From Sphingomonas aurea (GTDB lineage Bacteria > Pseudomonadota > Alphaproteobacteria > Sphingomonadales > Sphingomonadaceae), in assembly GCF_030678875.1 (NCBI RefSeq), contig NZ_JAUUDS010000014.1, forward strand, positions 1 through 53,824: a DNA stretch of 53,824 bases. Direction: 5' to 3'. The first letter of the stretch is position 1, and each line of letters opens with the position of its first letter. The notes below the pieces were generated by a model. That model saw nothing but the letters and a program-made list of their open reading frames with translations. It was not told where the DNA came from and ran no database searches. Shown piece by piece: positions 1-8,201 of this stretch. The translations under genes and the position numbers were made by a program.

Positions 1-39
1 CGCCAAGGTGGCGGCAAAAACGTACAGATAACGATGCAT
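1..39 (-). CDS. Truncated 5' end of a probable secreted or membrane protein
   Basis: An ATG at 39 on the minus strand opens a frame reading MHRYLYVFAATLA before the window ends. A basic residue followed by a hydrophobic run looks like the start of a signal peptide or membrane anchor. A GGAAG stretch lies about a dozen bases upstream. The gene follows the polymerase gene in the same direction, so it may belong to the same exopolysaccharide cluster. Only 13 codons are visible, so the product cannot be named. Confidence 0.35.
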   Translation of the reverse strand, partial: MHRYLYVFAATLA

Positions 40-65
40 GGAAAATGGGTCTTCCGATCCTACGA

Positions 66-1442
66 TCACTGGCGTGATAGATATTCTTCTGTATCTGGTA
101 AAGGGATGCTGCCTCTTTTCAAAGCGCTGCTCAGCCATACTCCGGAAATGACGGTCAATGCCATGATGATCGGCGTGCGCGCCGGATAATCGATGATGCT
201 CGCCGCAGCGATTAGCAGCACCATCAAAGAGCCCAATCGGGCAAGGAGCGGTGATTCCGAAAGCCACGCCCGCGCACTGCAGTAAAGCCACCATGACAGT
301 CCGACCATCAGCAGCAGCCCGCCTGCCGCACCGCCGTCGAGGACGATTTCCACAAAGTCATTGTGAACTCTGTTGAAATAGGTCGGCTTCAGCAAAGCGT
401 CCGGTTCGTGGACACGAAAGATGGTGTCGAAGCCGCCAAATCCTTCGCCGACCGGGAAATAGGTTGCGGCCATCGTCTTGACGGTTGGAAAGGCGCGACT
501 GCGCATGTCGCCTTCGACATCGCCTGCCATCACGCGATTGATGGAAGACGCTCGATCCTGCTGGAAGCTGAGCGCCCCGGCCACGCCGATGCCCAGAACA
601 CACAGGCCCACGACGGCGGGCATCACCCAGCGCGGATACTTGACCAACGCGAGGCTAAGATTGTTCCAGACCAGCAAGATGCCGCCAACTGCACCAGCGA
701 TACCAAGGGCCAGCCCGGCGCGGGATCCGCTGGCAAGAATTGTCAAAAGGATCAAAGGGATCAGCCCACACACACACGCCGCACGCCAGCTGAAGCGGCT
801 TCGATACCCGAATGCCCAGACGGGTGCGATCAGACAACCCAGGGCGAGCAGCAGGGCGAAATGATTACGGTTCGCAAACATTCCAGCGCCTGCACCGCCG
901 GCGTTCACGAACGGATTGGCAAGGCGAATACCGGCAAGCTGGACCAGCCCAACGACAACGTTCGCTACGATCGCGATCAATAGCATGTCGATCAGGCGCC
1001 AGTCACCTGCTTCAGAAGTGGAGGCCACCAGAAGATACATCACCAGCGGCACGATCAGAGAGCAGGCCGCGTTCACGGCTGCCGACGGGACGATGGCGAG
1101 CGGCCGCCACGGAGCGCCCTGCGTCACGTCGTTTGCCGCCGTGAACAGCGCCCGACCAGGAAGCTGTGCCCATATCACGGGAGGCAGCGGAACTAGCTGG
1201 ACGAGAACGATCGCGGCCGCACCGATTAACAAATAGAGGACGGGCTTTCCGCGCAACGGCCGCTCCCGGTTTGCCAGCAGCACCATAAACAGCAGGTACG
1301 CCCAGGCGATCCCACGGATCATGATCTGCCCGCTGACATTGCCGCGAGACGCGCCACCAAACAGCCAGAGACACGCAACGAAGCCTGCGGTTGCGATCGT
1401 CAGCAGGGAAATGGAGCGGCGCGGTGGGTTCGTCTTGTGCAC
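66..1442 (-). CDS. O-antigen ligase/polymerase-like membrane protein (Wzy-type)
   Basis: The protein has about ten hydrophobic segments and a Wzy_C-type periplasmic loop. The loop carries the FANRNHFA motif near residue 190 and RVHNDFVEI near residue 358, which are hallmarks of O-antigen ligases and exopolysaccharide polymerases. It probably joins lipid-linked repeat units in the periplasm. I chose the GTG at 1442 (458 aa) because the longer frame, starting at 1670, adds an arginine-rich, non-membrane leader and runs into the divergent gene, whereas GAGAG lies about 7 bases before this GTG. The neighbour at 1589 is a sugar transferase that would start the same polymer. Ligase and polymerase cannot be told apart from sequence alone. 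Confidence 0.75.
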   Translation of the reverse strand: MHKTNPPRRSISLLTIATAGFVACLWLFGGASRGNVSGQIMIRGIAWAYLLFMVLLANRERPLRGKPVLYLLIGAAAIVLVQLVPLPPVIWAQLPGRALFTAANDVTQGAPWRPLAIVPSAAVNAACSLIVPLVMYLLVASTSEAGDWRLIDMLLIAIVANVVVGLVQLAGIRLANPFVNAGGAGAGMFANRNHFALLLALGCLIAPVWAFGYRSRFSWRAACVCGLIPLILLTILASGSRAGLALGIAGAVGGILLVWNNLSLALVKYPRWVMPAVVGLCVLGIGVAGALSFQQDRASSINRVMAGDVEGDMRSRAFPTVKTMAATYFPVGEGFGGFDTIFRVHEPDALLKPTYFNRVHNDFVEIVLDGGAAGGLLLMVGLSWWLYCSARAWLSESPLLARLGSLMVLLIAAASIIDYPARTPIIMALTVISGVWLSSALKRGSIPLPDTEEYLSRQ

Positions 1443-1588
1443 GGAAAAACTCTCGCATTCGGTTTGGCCGTAGTGGGATCGATGCCGATAGAGGCAGCGC
1501 CCCATGCCTGCACTTGGGCTGGAATAGCAAATTGCCGTCCAGTTCGTCGTCGTAATCCCGGTCGAACCGCCCGCCGTCATCGACCGTC

Positions 1589-2968
1589 GTGACCGGGGGG
1601 GGCGACATACGCCTCTCGATTGCGCGATTCTGCGATGCGACCTATGGAACCGTGATCGACGTGGGAACACTGTGCGGCGTCATTGCAAGGCTGGAATTTG
1701 TGGCTCGTATTCAACAGCTGCGTCCAAATTTTTGGATGCGTCTTCGTTTTCAGCTACCAATTGCGATCTTGCTCGCTGCTCTATTCCCCTATTTGATACG
1801 CTATCAATTTAACTATTCAACATATGACTTGTATGTTAGCAATAATACCCTGATTGGCGTTATTCTTGCTACAATGCTAGGCGCTTGGCTGATGCGCAAC
1901 ATTTCGGGTTATCCGGGAGCTGAGGCTATAGCTTCCACGCTTCCCGCATTTTCTGTTTCATTTGCAATATTACTGCTGATATTTATTTTTGCGCGAATAC
2001 CTTATAATAGAACGATACTTTTTTTAGGCTTTGCCTTTTCGGTGTTCTGGTTTTTTGTGATGTCGGCTGCTGCATTACGGCGACGTATATTGCGGATTGG
2101 ACTGGTGCCACAAGGTGATTATGCCGCGATCTTGAATCTGCCGAATGTTTCCATCACCTTGCTGCATGCGCCCGATACATCAATCGACGAGCTCGACGCG
2201 GTGGCGGTCGATCTGCGTATAGATCTGAGTGACGAATGGGATCGTCGGCTTGCCGACTTTGCGCTCGCGCGGATGCCAGTCTATCATACCAAGCATCTCG
2301 TTGAGTCGCTTACCGGACGTGTCGAGTTGGAGCATCTTTCCGAAAACAGCTTCGGCTCGCTAGCACCACGGCACGATTACATGATGCTCAAGGCGGTATT
2401 AGACTGGGTGCTTGCCTTGATTGTTGGCGTGCTGACTTCGCCAGTGATGATCATCGTTGCGGTGATCATTCGAATCAACTCGCGCGGGCCGGCACTATTT
2501 CGGCAACAGCGGATGGGATACGAGGGGCGTCCCTTTACAATCTATAAATTTCGTACGATGCATATCGTGAACGACGAAAGCGACGAGCGCTGCGCCGCGA
2601 TGACGAAAGACAGTGATTGCCGCATCACATCTGTTGGCCGCTTTTTGCGAACCAGTCGCCTCGACGAATTACCGCAGATCGCCAACGTCTTGAAGGGCGA
2701 AATGAGCTGGATTGGGCCGCGACCGGAGGCAATGGTACTGTCCCGGTGGTATGAGAAGCAAATCCCCTTTTACCGATACCGGCACGTGGTTCGACCGGGC
2801 ATCGCTGGCTGGGCGCAGGTATGCCAAGGACATGTATCTGAGGTCGATGACGTTCGCAGCAAGCTTCATTACGACTTCTACTATATTAAGCAATATTCTC
2901 CGTGGATTGATCTATTGATCGTTCTTCAAACTATTCGTGTCATCCTCACCGGTCATGGTGCCCGGTAG
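1589..2968 (+). CDS. Polyprenyl-phosphate sugar-1-phosphate transferase (exopolysaccharide initiation)
   Basis: The N-terminal half holds about four membrane segments. The C-terminal part from about residue 266 is a bacterial sugar transferase domain, with a membrane anchor, YKFRTM, SRLDELPQIANVLKGE and WIGPRPE. Such enzymes move a sugar-1-phosphate from a nucleotide sugar onto undecaprenyl phosphate and so start repeat-unit assembly at the inner membrane. The start is uncertain: GTG 1589 is the longest frame, but GTG 1651, GTG 1700 or ATG 1736 are possible, and a run of eight G lies at 1595-1602 just after the first. The 5' third is clearly richer in A+T than the neighbouring genes, which suggests separate ancestry. 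A second enzyme of this class is encoded at 34082-35488. Confidence 0.85.
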   Translation: MTGGGDIRLSIARFCDATYGTVIDVGTLCGVIARLEFVARIQQLRPNFWMRLRFQLPIAILLAALFPYLIRYQFNYSTYDLYVSNNTLIGVILATMLGAWLMRNISGYPGAEAIASTLPAFSVSFAILLLIFIFARIPYNRTILFLGFAFSVFWFFVMSAAALRRRILRIGLVPQGDYAAILNLPNVSITLLHAPDTSIDELDAVAVDLRIDLSDEWDRRLADFALARMPVYHTKHLVESLTGRVELEHLSENSFGSLAPRHDYMMLKAVLDWVLALIVGVLTSPVMIIVAVIIRINSRGPALFRQQRMGYEGRPFTIYKFRTMHIVNDESDERCAAMTKDSDCRITSVGRFLRTSRLDELPQIANVLKGEMSWIGPRPEAMVLSRWYEKQIPFYRYRHVVRPGIAGWAQVCQGHVSEVDDVRSKLHYDFYYIKQYSPWIDLLIVLQTIRVILTGHGAR

Positions 2969-3340
2969 TGATCACCATCGTCGACACGGCGATGTCGTAG
3001 AGCCTGACGGGCCTATCCCGCCCGCTGGTGCTCGACGGCGTGTAGTTCACCGCCTTCACCGGCGCGGACTCCTATTCCCACCCGCGCGGGCGGTGGGGCT
3101 CGGGTCGGTCGAGCTGCTCTATATGGCGCGGTTCGCCAATGCGGTAGCAGCGATCTGCTGCTCGCAGTAGCCGGTCTATGCGCCGCTCCTGCTGATCGCG
3201 CTTATCCCACCGCTGCTGTTCCTGCTGGCCCATGTCGCACGGTCGCGGGTCTTTACTGCCATCGTCTTCGCACTGGCCGCGGCGCAGATCATTGTCCTCG
3301 ATACCTCGCTGATCGCCGCCTATTCGCTGTTGCGAAGCAC
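2969..3340 (+). pseudogene. Decayed membrane-protein gene
   Basis: Conceptual translation gives hydrophobic pieces in shifting frames with several stops. Near 3111-3170 a frame reads SVELLYMARFANAVAA, and near 3172-3350 another reads VYAPLLLIALIPPLLFLLAH and a further hydrophobic run. The first piece resembles the SPLxxFYLGRLxN signature of DUF2142 membrane proteins found in polysaccharide loci, but this is a weak match by eye. No intact frame exists here. Confidence 0.35.
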
Positions 3341-3345
3341 TGTGA

Positions 3346-3361
3346 TGTAGACATGTCGATC
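3346..3361. repeat. Octamer array 1 (TGTMGACA family)
   Basis: Two adjacent octamers, TGTAGACA and TGTCGATC, sit at the end of the decayed membrane-protein gene and just before the IS5 remnant. They form an imperfect 16-bp palindrome and belong to the dispersed family described in the findings. Confidence 0.55.
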
Positions 3362-3374
3362 TGAAGAGGTGTGC

Positions 3375-3820
3375 CGCCCGGCATTGGAGAGAGTGTTGGC
3401 CTATAGCGATGGTGCAAAGGGCGGCCGCCCGCCTACAATCAGGTGGCAATGTTCAAGATCCTGATCCTAGCGGCGTAGAACACGGTGAGCGATGCACGGA
3501 TGGCATTCCTGATCCGCGATCGGCTGAGCTGGCTGCGGTTCCTAGGCTTCGACTTTGGGCGGCCGGACGCCGGACGAGAACACGATCCGGCTGTTCCGCG
3601 AAAAGCTGACCCGCGCCGAGGCGAGGCAATCGACGCGCTGTTCACCGCCTTCGACCGGTCGCTGTACGAGCGTGGCTATCTGCCGATGGACAGACAGATC
3701 GTCGACGCCACGCTGGTGACCACTCCCAAACAGCGTAACAGTGCGGCGGAGATTTGGCCGGACGAACCTGCCAAGGCGGCGCAGAAGGACAGGTGCGCCA
3801 CAGCGCCGACACCGAGCTGA
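3375..3820 (+). pseudogene. IS5-family transposase remnant
   Basis: Reading through defects gives RPALERVLAYSDGAKGGRPP, then MFKILILAA, a stop, SDARMAFLIRDRLSWLRFLG, and later FTAFDRSLYERGYLPMDRQ and IVDATLVTTPKQRN. This is the N-terminal half of an IS5-family transposase (D-G-x-K-G-G-R-P-P and IVDATLV-PKQRN motifs). Defects include a lost base near 3433, an in-frame TAG near 3476, frameshifts near 3565 and 3620, and an internal deletion after PKQRN. The C-terminal half with the rest of the DDE residues is missing, so the element is dead. Confidence 0.75.
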
Positions 3821-4040
3821 CGATTTTGCGGCTCGCCCCTCTGTCCGCCAAGTCGCGCATGAGCCTGCTCATCGCCGCCATGATCCCGTGGAACACCTGC
3901 TATCTCGAACAGGCGATCGCCGGCCTGGCCGTGCCGCCTGAAGTCGCCCGCCAATTGGTCACCTCAGGCCGCTACGCGCACCTGCATCGTTACTCGCCGC
4001 ATGATACCGCCTTCTATTCGTCTATCCTTCACGTCTGGCG
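3800..4040 (+). pseudogene. Possible Tn3-family transposase C-terminal remnant
   Basis: One frame contains SLLIAAMIPWNTCYLEQAI followed by a segment ending GRYAHLHRYSPHD. This resembles the conserved L-x-AAI-x-WNT-x-YLERA block near the C-terminus of Tn3-family transposases. No start, catalytic core or inverted repeat is visible. It directly abuts the IS5 remnant, so the region records more than one insertion. The assignment rests on a short motif read by eye. Confidence 0.4.
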
Positions 4041-4401
4041 TGCGCAAAACTCACTTTCGTGTTGTGGCCCTTCTTCTGGACGCCTCTCTCCACCTCGGCC
4101 GCACGGCGGGACTACCATCGGCTGTCGTCGCCATCTCCATCGCATAGTCAGGGAGCTGGACGGCTCCGCCACCTGGCGGAGCATCCGATTGAACTCTTTG
4201 GGTTTACTATTGCTGCCAGTCTTGTCGCGCAGCACCTCGACCCGGCATATCCACCCACCCTTTTGATTGCCGGCGTGCTTGCACGCAATCGGTACAGGGC
4301 ACGTTCCAGCCCGGCGGTCGATTATAGTGGCGACCGGATGACCAACTCGACACTGCGCGATACCTCCTTGGCGTTACGACGGCGCCGACCGCGTCGGCCA
4401 G

Positions 4402-4548
4402 CATGTTCCGATCGGAACCGGCGCCTTGCTGTTGCCCGGCACCGACATTGGCGAAGGCGCGGCGGTCCATACGCTATCGGTCGTTTCCGGTATCCTGCCT
4501 GCCTGGACGATTTACGCCGGAAACCCCGCCGTCGCCCGTGAAGGCGAG
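4402..4548 (+). pseudogene. Hexapeptide-repeat acetyltransferase C-terminal remnant
   Basis: The frame reads HVPIGTGALLLPGTDIGEG, then AAVHTLSVVSGILPAW and TIYAGNPA. This matches the last coils of left-handed beta-helix sugar acetyltransferases, which end in a V-x-PW-x-I-x-x-GNPA block. The upstream half is scrambled from about 4050 onward and gives no continuous homologous frame. It is probably a relic of a decorating enzyme from the polysaccharide locus. Confidence 0.6.
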
Positions 4549-4607
4549 GTCGCGACATCTTCTCGATCATGCAGTGCGGCTGACCGACCGCGACTGAACG
4601 CTCTCCC

Positions 4608-4883
4608 TCAATCCCCCACCGGGCTCTCGCCGTGCTTCCTTAGCACGTCGTTGAACGCCTCGGCCATCAGCGCCTGGAGGCTCCTGCCCTGGCGCCGCGC
4701 CAGCATGTGCATCGAAAGCGACATTTCCGGCGTAAAAAAGCCGGCGATCTGCTTTCTACCCTCGCGGCTCTGCGGACGGGGGGCAACTGGCGCTGCGCCG
4801 TCGCCTGCTATCACCGGCGTCGGGGGCGCCACAGCCGGCGCGGCCTGTGTGCGCAGGTTGGCGAAGCTCGGTTTCCGGCTCAT
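4608..4883 (-). CDS. Small ribbon-helix-helix-type partition partner of ParA
   Basis: The 91-aa protein has a flexible proline/alanine N-terminus and a compact C-terminal part, [16 protein letters not shown] then LHM-type helix residues followed by [18 protein letters not shown] short beta-like strand followed by two helices fits a ribbon-helix-helix DNA-binding fold as found in ParA-linked partners. Its ATG overlaps the parA stop (ATGA, 4880-4883), so the two are translationally coupled. By position it should bind the plasmid centromere and contact ParA; the sites it binds are not known. The octamer arrays flanking parA are one candidate. Confidence 0.7.
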   Translation of the reverse strand: MSRKPSFANLRTQAAPAVAPPTPVIAGDGAAPVAPRPQSREGRKQIAGFFTPEMSLSMHMLARRQGRSLQALMAEAFNDVLRKHGESPVGD

Positions 4884-5533
4884 GCGGCGGTCTTTCTAAA
4901 ACGGGGTGCGGCCATGTCGAGCTGTCGACACGTCCACCTGTAGAGGTCGCGGATATCCTCGGCCGCCTTGCCCGCCGGTTCCAGCTCCATCACCGTGCGC
5001 CCCTCGGCCGACGCGTGGCGATAGGCGGCGCGGTCGGGGATTAGCACGGGACAGGGCGGAGTGCCGTAGCTGTCGACCAGTTCGCCCGCCTCGGCATAGA
5101 CGCGCGGGGCGTTGGGGCTGCCGGCGGTGAAGACGACATAGGCCGGCTTGCGTAGCAGCTGGACGAGCTTTGCCGTGGTCTGGATTGCGGCGAGATCAAA
5201 GGCGGAAGGGCGACACGGGATCAGCACCAGGTCGGCGACCTCGACCGCGGCGCGTGCGGCGCTGTCGGCATGGGGGGGCGTGTCGATGACGATCAGGCCG
5301 GCGCCCTGCTCGCCCGCCGCGGCGACCTTGGCGGCGAGGCGCGGGGGCGGGCTGTCGATCACCTCGGGCGGCGCATCCTGGCGCCAGGCGGCCCATTGGC
5401 TGGCGGTCGCCTGGGGATCCGTGTCGATGATGAGCGCGAGCCTGCCGGCCTCCTGCGCGACCGCGGCGAGATGGATGGCGAGCGTCGTCTTCCCCGCCCC
5501 GCCCTTCTGGCTGATGACCGCGATCGTCTTCAT
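4880..5533 (-). CDS. parA: ParA-family partition ATPase
   Basis: The 217-aa protein starts [20 protein letters not shown], with the deviant Walker A motif KGGAGKT at residues 10-16, the DTDPQ motif near residue 40 and VIDTPP near 89-94. These define the small ParA/MinD-type ATPases that move plasmids over the nucleoid. I chose the ATG at 5533 because homology begins there; the frame upstream (to 5611) is made of an octamer array and carries no recognisable protein. The C-terminal part reads [12 protein letters not shown], and these codons lie in another octamer array, which seems to have been absorbed into the coding sequence. It is coupled to the ribbon-helix-helix gene downstream. Confidence 0.93.
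   Translation of the reverse strand: MKTIAVISQKGGAGKTTLAIHLAAVAQEAGRLALIIDTDPQATASQWAAWRQDAPPEVIDSPPPRLAAKVAAAGEQGAGLIVIDTPPHADSAARAAVEVADLVLIPCRPSAFDLAAIQTTAKLVQLLRKPAYVVFTAGSPNAPRVYAEAGELVDSYGTPPCPVLIPDRAAYRHASAEGRTVMELEPAGKAAEDIRDLYRWTCRQLDMAAPRFRKTAA
4907..4946. repeat. Octamer array 2, inside the 3' part of parA
   Basis: Five octamers in phase (4907, 4915, 4923, 4931, 4939) resemble TGTMGACA to different degrees, the best being TGTCGACA at 4923-4930 and TGTAGAGG at 4939-4946. They encode the TCRQLDM stretch near the ParA C-terminus, which looks foreign to the usual ParA tail. Confidence 0.6.
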
Positions 5534-5540
5534 GGCAACA

Positions 5541-5578
5541 GCTCTACATGTCGACATCGGACCTGTCGACACATGATG
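5541..5578. repeat. Octamer array 3, directly upstream of parA
   Basis: Perfect TGTCGACA octamers lie at 5549-5556 and 5564-5571, with GCTCTACA before and a degenerate unit after. The spacing between the two perfect units is 15 rather than 16 bases. The array sits 8-45 bases before the parA ATG, where an autoregulatory operator or centromere would be expected. Confidence 0.6.
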
Positions 5579-5717
5579 GCCGGGAACGTCGTGCCGACCC
5601 GTGAAGGCCACTCCGGAAACCGCTTGATCCCTCTAGGGAGCATTGCGCCGGCGTAGCCGGTGCTTCCGCATGTGCCATTGGCGACGGTCGTTATGGGATT
5701 CATTGGCCGGTCCGCGT

Positions 5718-6578
5718 TCAGGCCGTCAGGCCGGACATGTTGGCCGACAAGGCCAATGCTGCTCTTCGCTGAACAGATGAATCCAGTAGGGGTTGAGGAT
5801 CGTCGTGAGACTCGCGCTGTTGGCTGTCGAGCGCAGCGCCCAGCCGCGCCAGCACCCGGCCGAGCGCGCCGCCCACGCTGACCTGTGCCAGTTCGCGGCA
5901 CGACAGGGTGGCATGCATCGCCGCCAGCTCGTCGGCCGTGTCCGCTTCATGCTGAAGCGCGTCGTCGGGCACCGGCGCCGGGCGCAGCCAGCGCGGCAGG
6001 AAGCCCATCAGCCGCTGCGGCAGCACCACGCGATAGGCATTGGAGGTCTGCTCGTAGCGCGGCCCCGGCCCGGCCCCCTCGACCCGCTTGAAACGGCGCT
6101 GGCGGACGAGGAAGCCCGCCGCCTCGAGCGCGTGCAGCGCGCGCGCGACCGTGGCGCGGCCGAGCGCGGTCGCTGCGGCGAGCCGGTCGTAGCTCGGATA
6201 GACGCGGCCCGCGTTGAGCCGGGCGAGCGTGCAGATCTCCTCGTAAACGCGGATCGCGCCCGCGCTGAGCCCCGCGAGCAGCCGTTCCGACGCGGTGAGC
6301 CCCCGCCCCTCGCCACGGGCGGCACGCTTCAGCCGGCGCCCGGCGTCGAGCGCGGCGCGCGCGGCGCGCAGCAGCCGGTCGGTCTCGCCCTTGCCCGGCA
6401 CCGCGAAGAAATGCGCCTCGAACGTCCCCGCCTCGATGCTGTCGCGGCGCACCGGTGCGCCCGTCCGGTGGGGCACGCGATGGGGGGTGCCGCTGCGCGC
6501 GGGTCTGCCGGGCCGTACGCCGGGCCGTACATGGCCGAGCGCCAGCACGGCCGCCTCCCCCAGGGTAAACGACGTCAT
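5718..6578 (-). CDS. Helix-turn-helix protein of the plasmid replication region
   Basis: The 286-aa protein has a winged-helix-like segment, YPSYDRLAAATALGRATVAR then ALHALEAAGFLVR, at roughly residues 145-185. It belongs to a type of helix-turn-helix protein encoded between the initiator and parA on sphingomonad plasmids, and its exact role (replication regulator or accessory initiator) is not established. I chose ATG 6578 because an AGGGACGG ribosome-binding site lies just upstream and the longer frame (to 6722) is low-complexity with no homology. The N-terminus is rich in arginine. It is transcribed toward parA with about 180 bp between them. Confidence 0.65.
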   Translation of the reverse strand: MTSFTLGEAAVLALGHVRPGVRPGRPARSGTPHRVPHRTGAPVRRDSIEAGTFEAHFFAVPGKGETDRLLRAARAALDAGRRLKRAARGEGRGLTASERLLAGLSAGAIRVYEEICTLARLNAGRVYPSYDRLAAATALGRATVARALHALEAAGFLVRQRRFKRVEGAGPGPRYEQTSNAYRVVLPQRLMGFLPRWLRPAPVPDDALQHEADTADELAAMHATLSCRELAQVSVGGALGRVLARLGAALDSQQRESHDDPQPLLDSSVQRRAALALSANMSGLTA

Positions 6579-6733
6579 CTTCCGTCCCTTTCCGGGGCCG
6601 GGACCAGAGATAAAAAGAGGGCGTGGCGCGAAACGCGCATCCTTGAACCGGCAAACGATCCGGGGTATCTGGAGAAGGTCTAGTGGACCTCGGATCGACG
6701 TTTGGCGACGTCGCTCCATCAAAACCCTGGGAT

Positions 6734-6762
6734 GCCCGGCCTTCGCGCCGGGCTTTCCTTTA
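6734..6762. terminator. G+C-rich hairpin with T-rich tail
   Basis: GCCCGGC (6734-6740) pairs with GCCGGGC (6747-6753), followed on the plus strand by TTTCCTTT. It lies between the downstream iterons and the helix-turn-helix gene. It could end transcription entering the origin, but the T tract is interrupted and no plus-strand gene ends here. Confidence 0.35.
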
Positions 6763-6833
6763 TGTGGTCACGGCCATTCCGCTGCTGCACGCCGACCCTG
6801 TGCCGGCTCTTCGCCATCTTTGTTGCAATTAAC

Positions 6834-7006
6834 CTGCGAGTAGGAAAGTGTTCACGGTTCGTGCTTTCGAGTATGAAATGGCGAAATCGCGACGAACCGA
6901 GCGATGTGCGACGAAGCGATTCGTGCTTTCGAGTAGGAAATCCCCCTCACGATTCGTGCTTTCGGATAGGAATTCGCGCGCAGACTCGTGCTTTCGAGTA
7001 GGAATT
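6834..7006 (+). repeat. Iteron cluster downstream of rep (probable origin of replication)
   Basis: Four direct copies of a 22-bp iteron, consensus TTCGTGCTTTCGAGTAKGAA plus WT, lie at 6858-6879, 6920-6941, 6953-6974 and 6985-7006. A half copy (CGAGTAGGAAA) lies at 6837-6847. Successive starts are 62, 33 and 32 bases apart, close to multiples of three helical turns. The third copy differs in the middle (GGATA for GAGTA). Iterons of this kind are bound by the plasmid initiator to open the origin and limit copy number. Confidence 0.85.
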
Positions 7007-7014
7007 GCGCCGGT

Positions 7015-8085
7015 TCAGGCGCTCGCGGGGCCCGGTGATTCGGAAGGTGATTCGGACGTCGCGCCCGCCCCCTCCTCCGCCACCCCCTCCTCCGCCGCCT
7101 CGTCGGAGGCGATCGCGGCCGGGCGGCGGGTGACGACGACGCGCGCCGGATTGGCGCGGCGCCCGCGCCGCCCGGTCGCCTGCGGGGGCTCGCCGTCGGT
7201 CGCCCCGGCCCGCTCGGCGCTCTCGCCGGCGCCCTCCCCCGCAACCGTCTCGACCAGCGCCACGTCATAGTCGGGGATGGCGTCGGTGCCGGCGATCGCC
7301 TTCACCGCCTGGCGGAAATTGGCGAGCGGGTTCTGGTAGCCGATCTGGAGGCGGAAGGTCGCCAGGTCCACCTCCAGCGCCTCGCCCGCATTCACCGTCG
7401 AGCGCGCGACCTCGTAGATGCGCCGCTCGATCGGCCCGAGCTGGAAATAAGCATGCGCATAATCAAGCACATGCCGGTCGAGCAGGATCGCGCGGAACAG
7501 CCAGTCGCATAAGCGCACCTTGACCGCCTTCAGCCGGCGCTCGCCCGCCCGGTTGCGCGAGTAATGGAGCTTGGCCTCCGACAGCCACGAGAAGAAGCCC
7601 TCCTCGCCCTCGCCGCCCGCCTCGATATTGGTCTTGATCTGGGTGCCCTGCAGCCGCTCCAGCGCCTCCGACAGCCGGTTGTACGAGCGCGCGGAATGGT
7701 TGGCGCCGGTGACCTGGAACAGGTCGTGCGCGGTGAAGACGAAGTCCTGCTCGACCTGCTCCCCCGCCTCCAGCTTCGCCGCCATCAGGCTGGCGATGTA
7801 GAGCACGATCTCCTTGTCATAGATCGTCGCGACGCCGCTGGCAGACGGGCGCACCTCGATCGAGACGGTGTCGGTGCGATAGGTCAGCGGCTTCATCCAC
7901 GCGGTCTTGGCCAGCGCGAAGAAGGGAAAGGCCATCAGCGACCGCTCGCCGCGGATCTCGCCCATCAAGGGGCTGTCGAGGCGGAACAGGTCGCCCTGGT
8001 TGGTGCGGGGGTTGGTGCGCGGCGCGGCCTTGGCGGGCGACTTCGACCGGGTGGCCTTCGGGGCATTCGGGGTCTGGCGGGTCAT
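7015..8085 (-). CDS. repA: Replication initiator protein (RPA family)
   Basis: This protein of about 356 aa matches the replication initiator protein A family. The core has FPFFALAK near residue 53, IEVRPS then GVATIYDKEIVLYIAS near 75-100, FTAHDLFQVTG, a RLSEALERLQGTQIKTNI block near 145-165, and LCDWLFRAIL then FQLGPIERRIYEVAR near 195-235. Two winged-helix domains are usual in such initiators. The tail after residue 290 is low-complexity. The start is ATG 8085, because AGGA lies 7 bases upstream; an ATG at 8091 is possible. That AGGA is part of an iteron (8090-8111), so initiator binding could block its own expression. Iterons flank the gene on both sides. Confidence 0.88.
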   Translation of the reverse strand: MTRQTPNAPKATRSKSPAKAAPRTNPRTNQGDLFRLDSPLMGEIRGERSLMAFPFFALAKTAWMKPLTYRTDTVSIEVRPSASGVATIYDKEIVLYIASLMAAKLEAGEQVEQDFVFTAHDLFQVTGANHSARSYNRLSEALERLQGTQIKTNIEAGGEGEEGFFSWLSEAKLHYSRNRAGERRLKAVKVRLCDWLFRAILLDRHVLDYAHAYFQLGPIERRIYEVARSTVNAGEALEVDLATFRLQIGYQNPLANFRQAVKAIAGTDAIPDYDVALVETVAGEGAGESAERAGATDGEPPQATGRRGRRANPARVVVTRRPAAIASDEAAEEGVAEEGAGATSESPSESPGPASA

Positions 8086-8089
8086 CGGC

Positions 8090-8111
8090 ATTTCCTACTC
8101 GAAAGCACGAA
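8090..8111 (-). repeat. Iteron overlapping the rep translation start
   Basis: An inverted copy of the 22-bp iteron matches the consensus exactly (G/A variant GTAGGAAAT at its end). It contains the rep ribosome-binding site, which suggests autorepression by the initiator. Confidence 0.85.
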
Positions 8112-8167
8112 CTTTGCGCGATCGGACGGGTCGGGGCAGGTGGATGACCGACCTATGGCGGTTCGCA

Positions 8168-8189
8168 TTCGTGCTTTCGAGTATGAATT
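8168..8189 (+). repeat. Iteron upstream of rep
   Basis: A direct copy, TTCGTGCTTTCGAGTATGAA plus TT, sits 57 bases beyond the inverted copy, in opposite orientation to it. The 82 to 104 bp upstream of rep therefore hold a divergent iteron pair, likely part of the rep promoter and origin control. Confidence 0.85.
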
Positions 8190-8201
8190 GGCGAATGCCG
8201 G

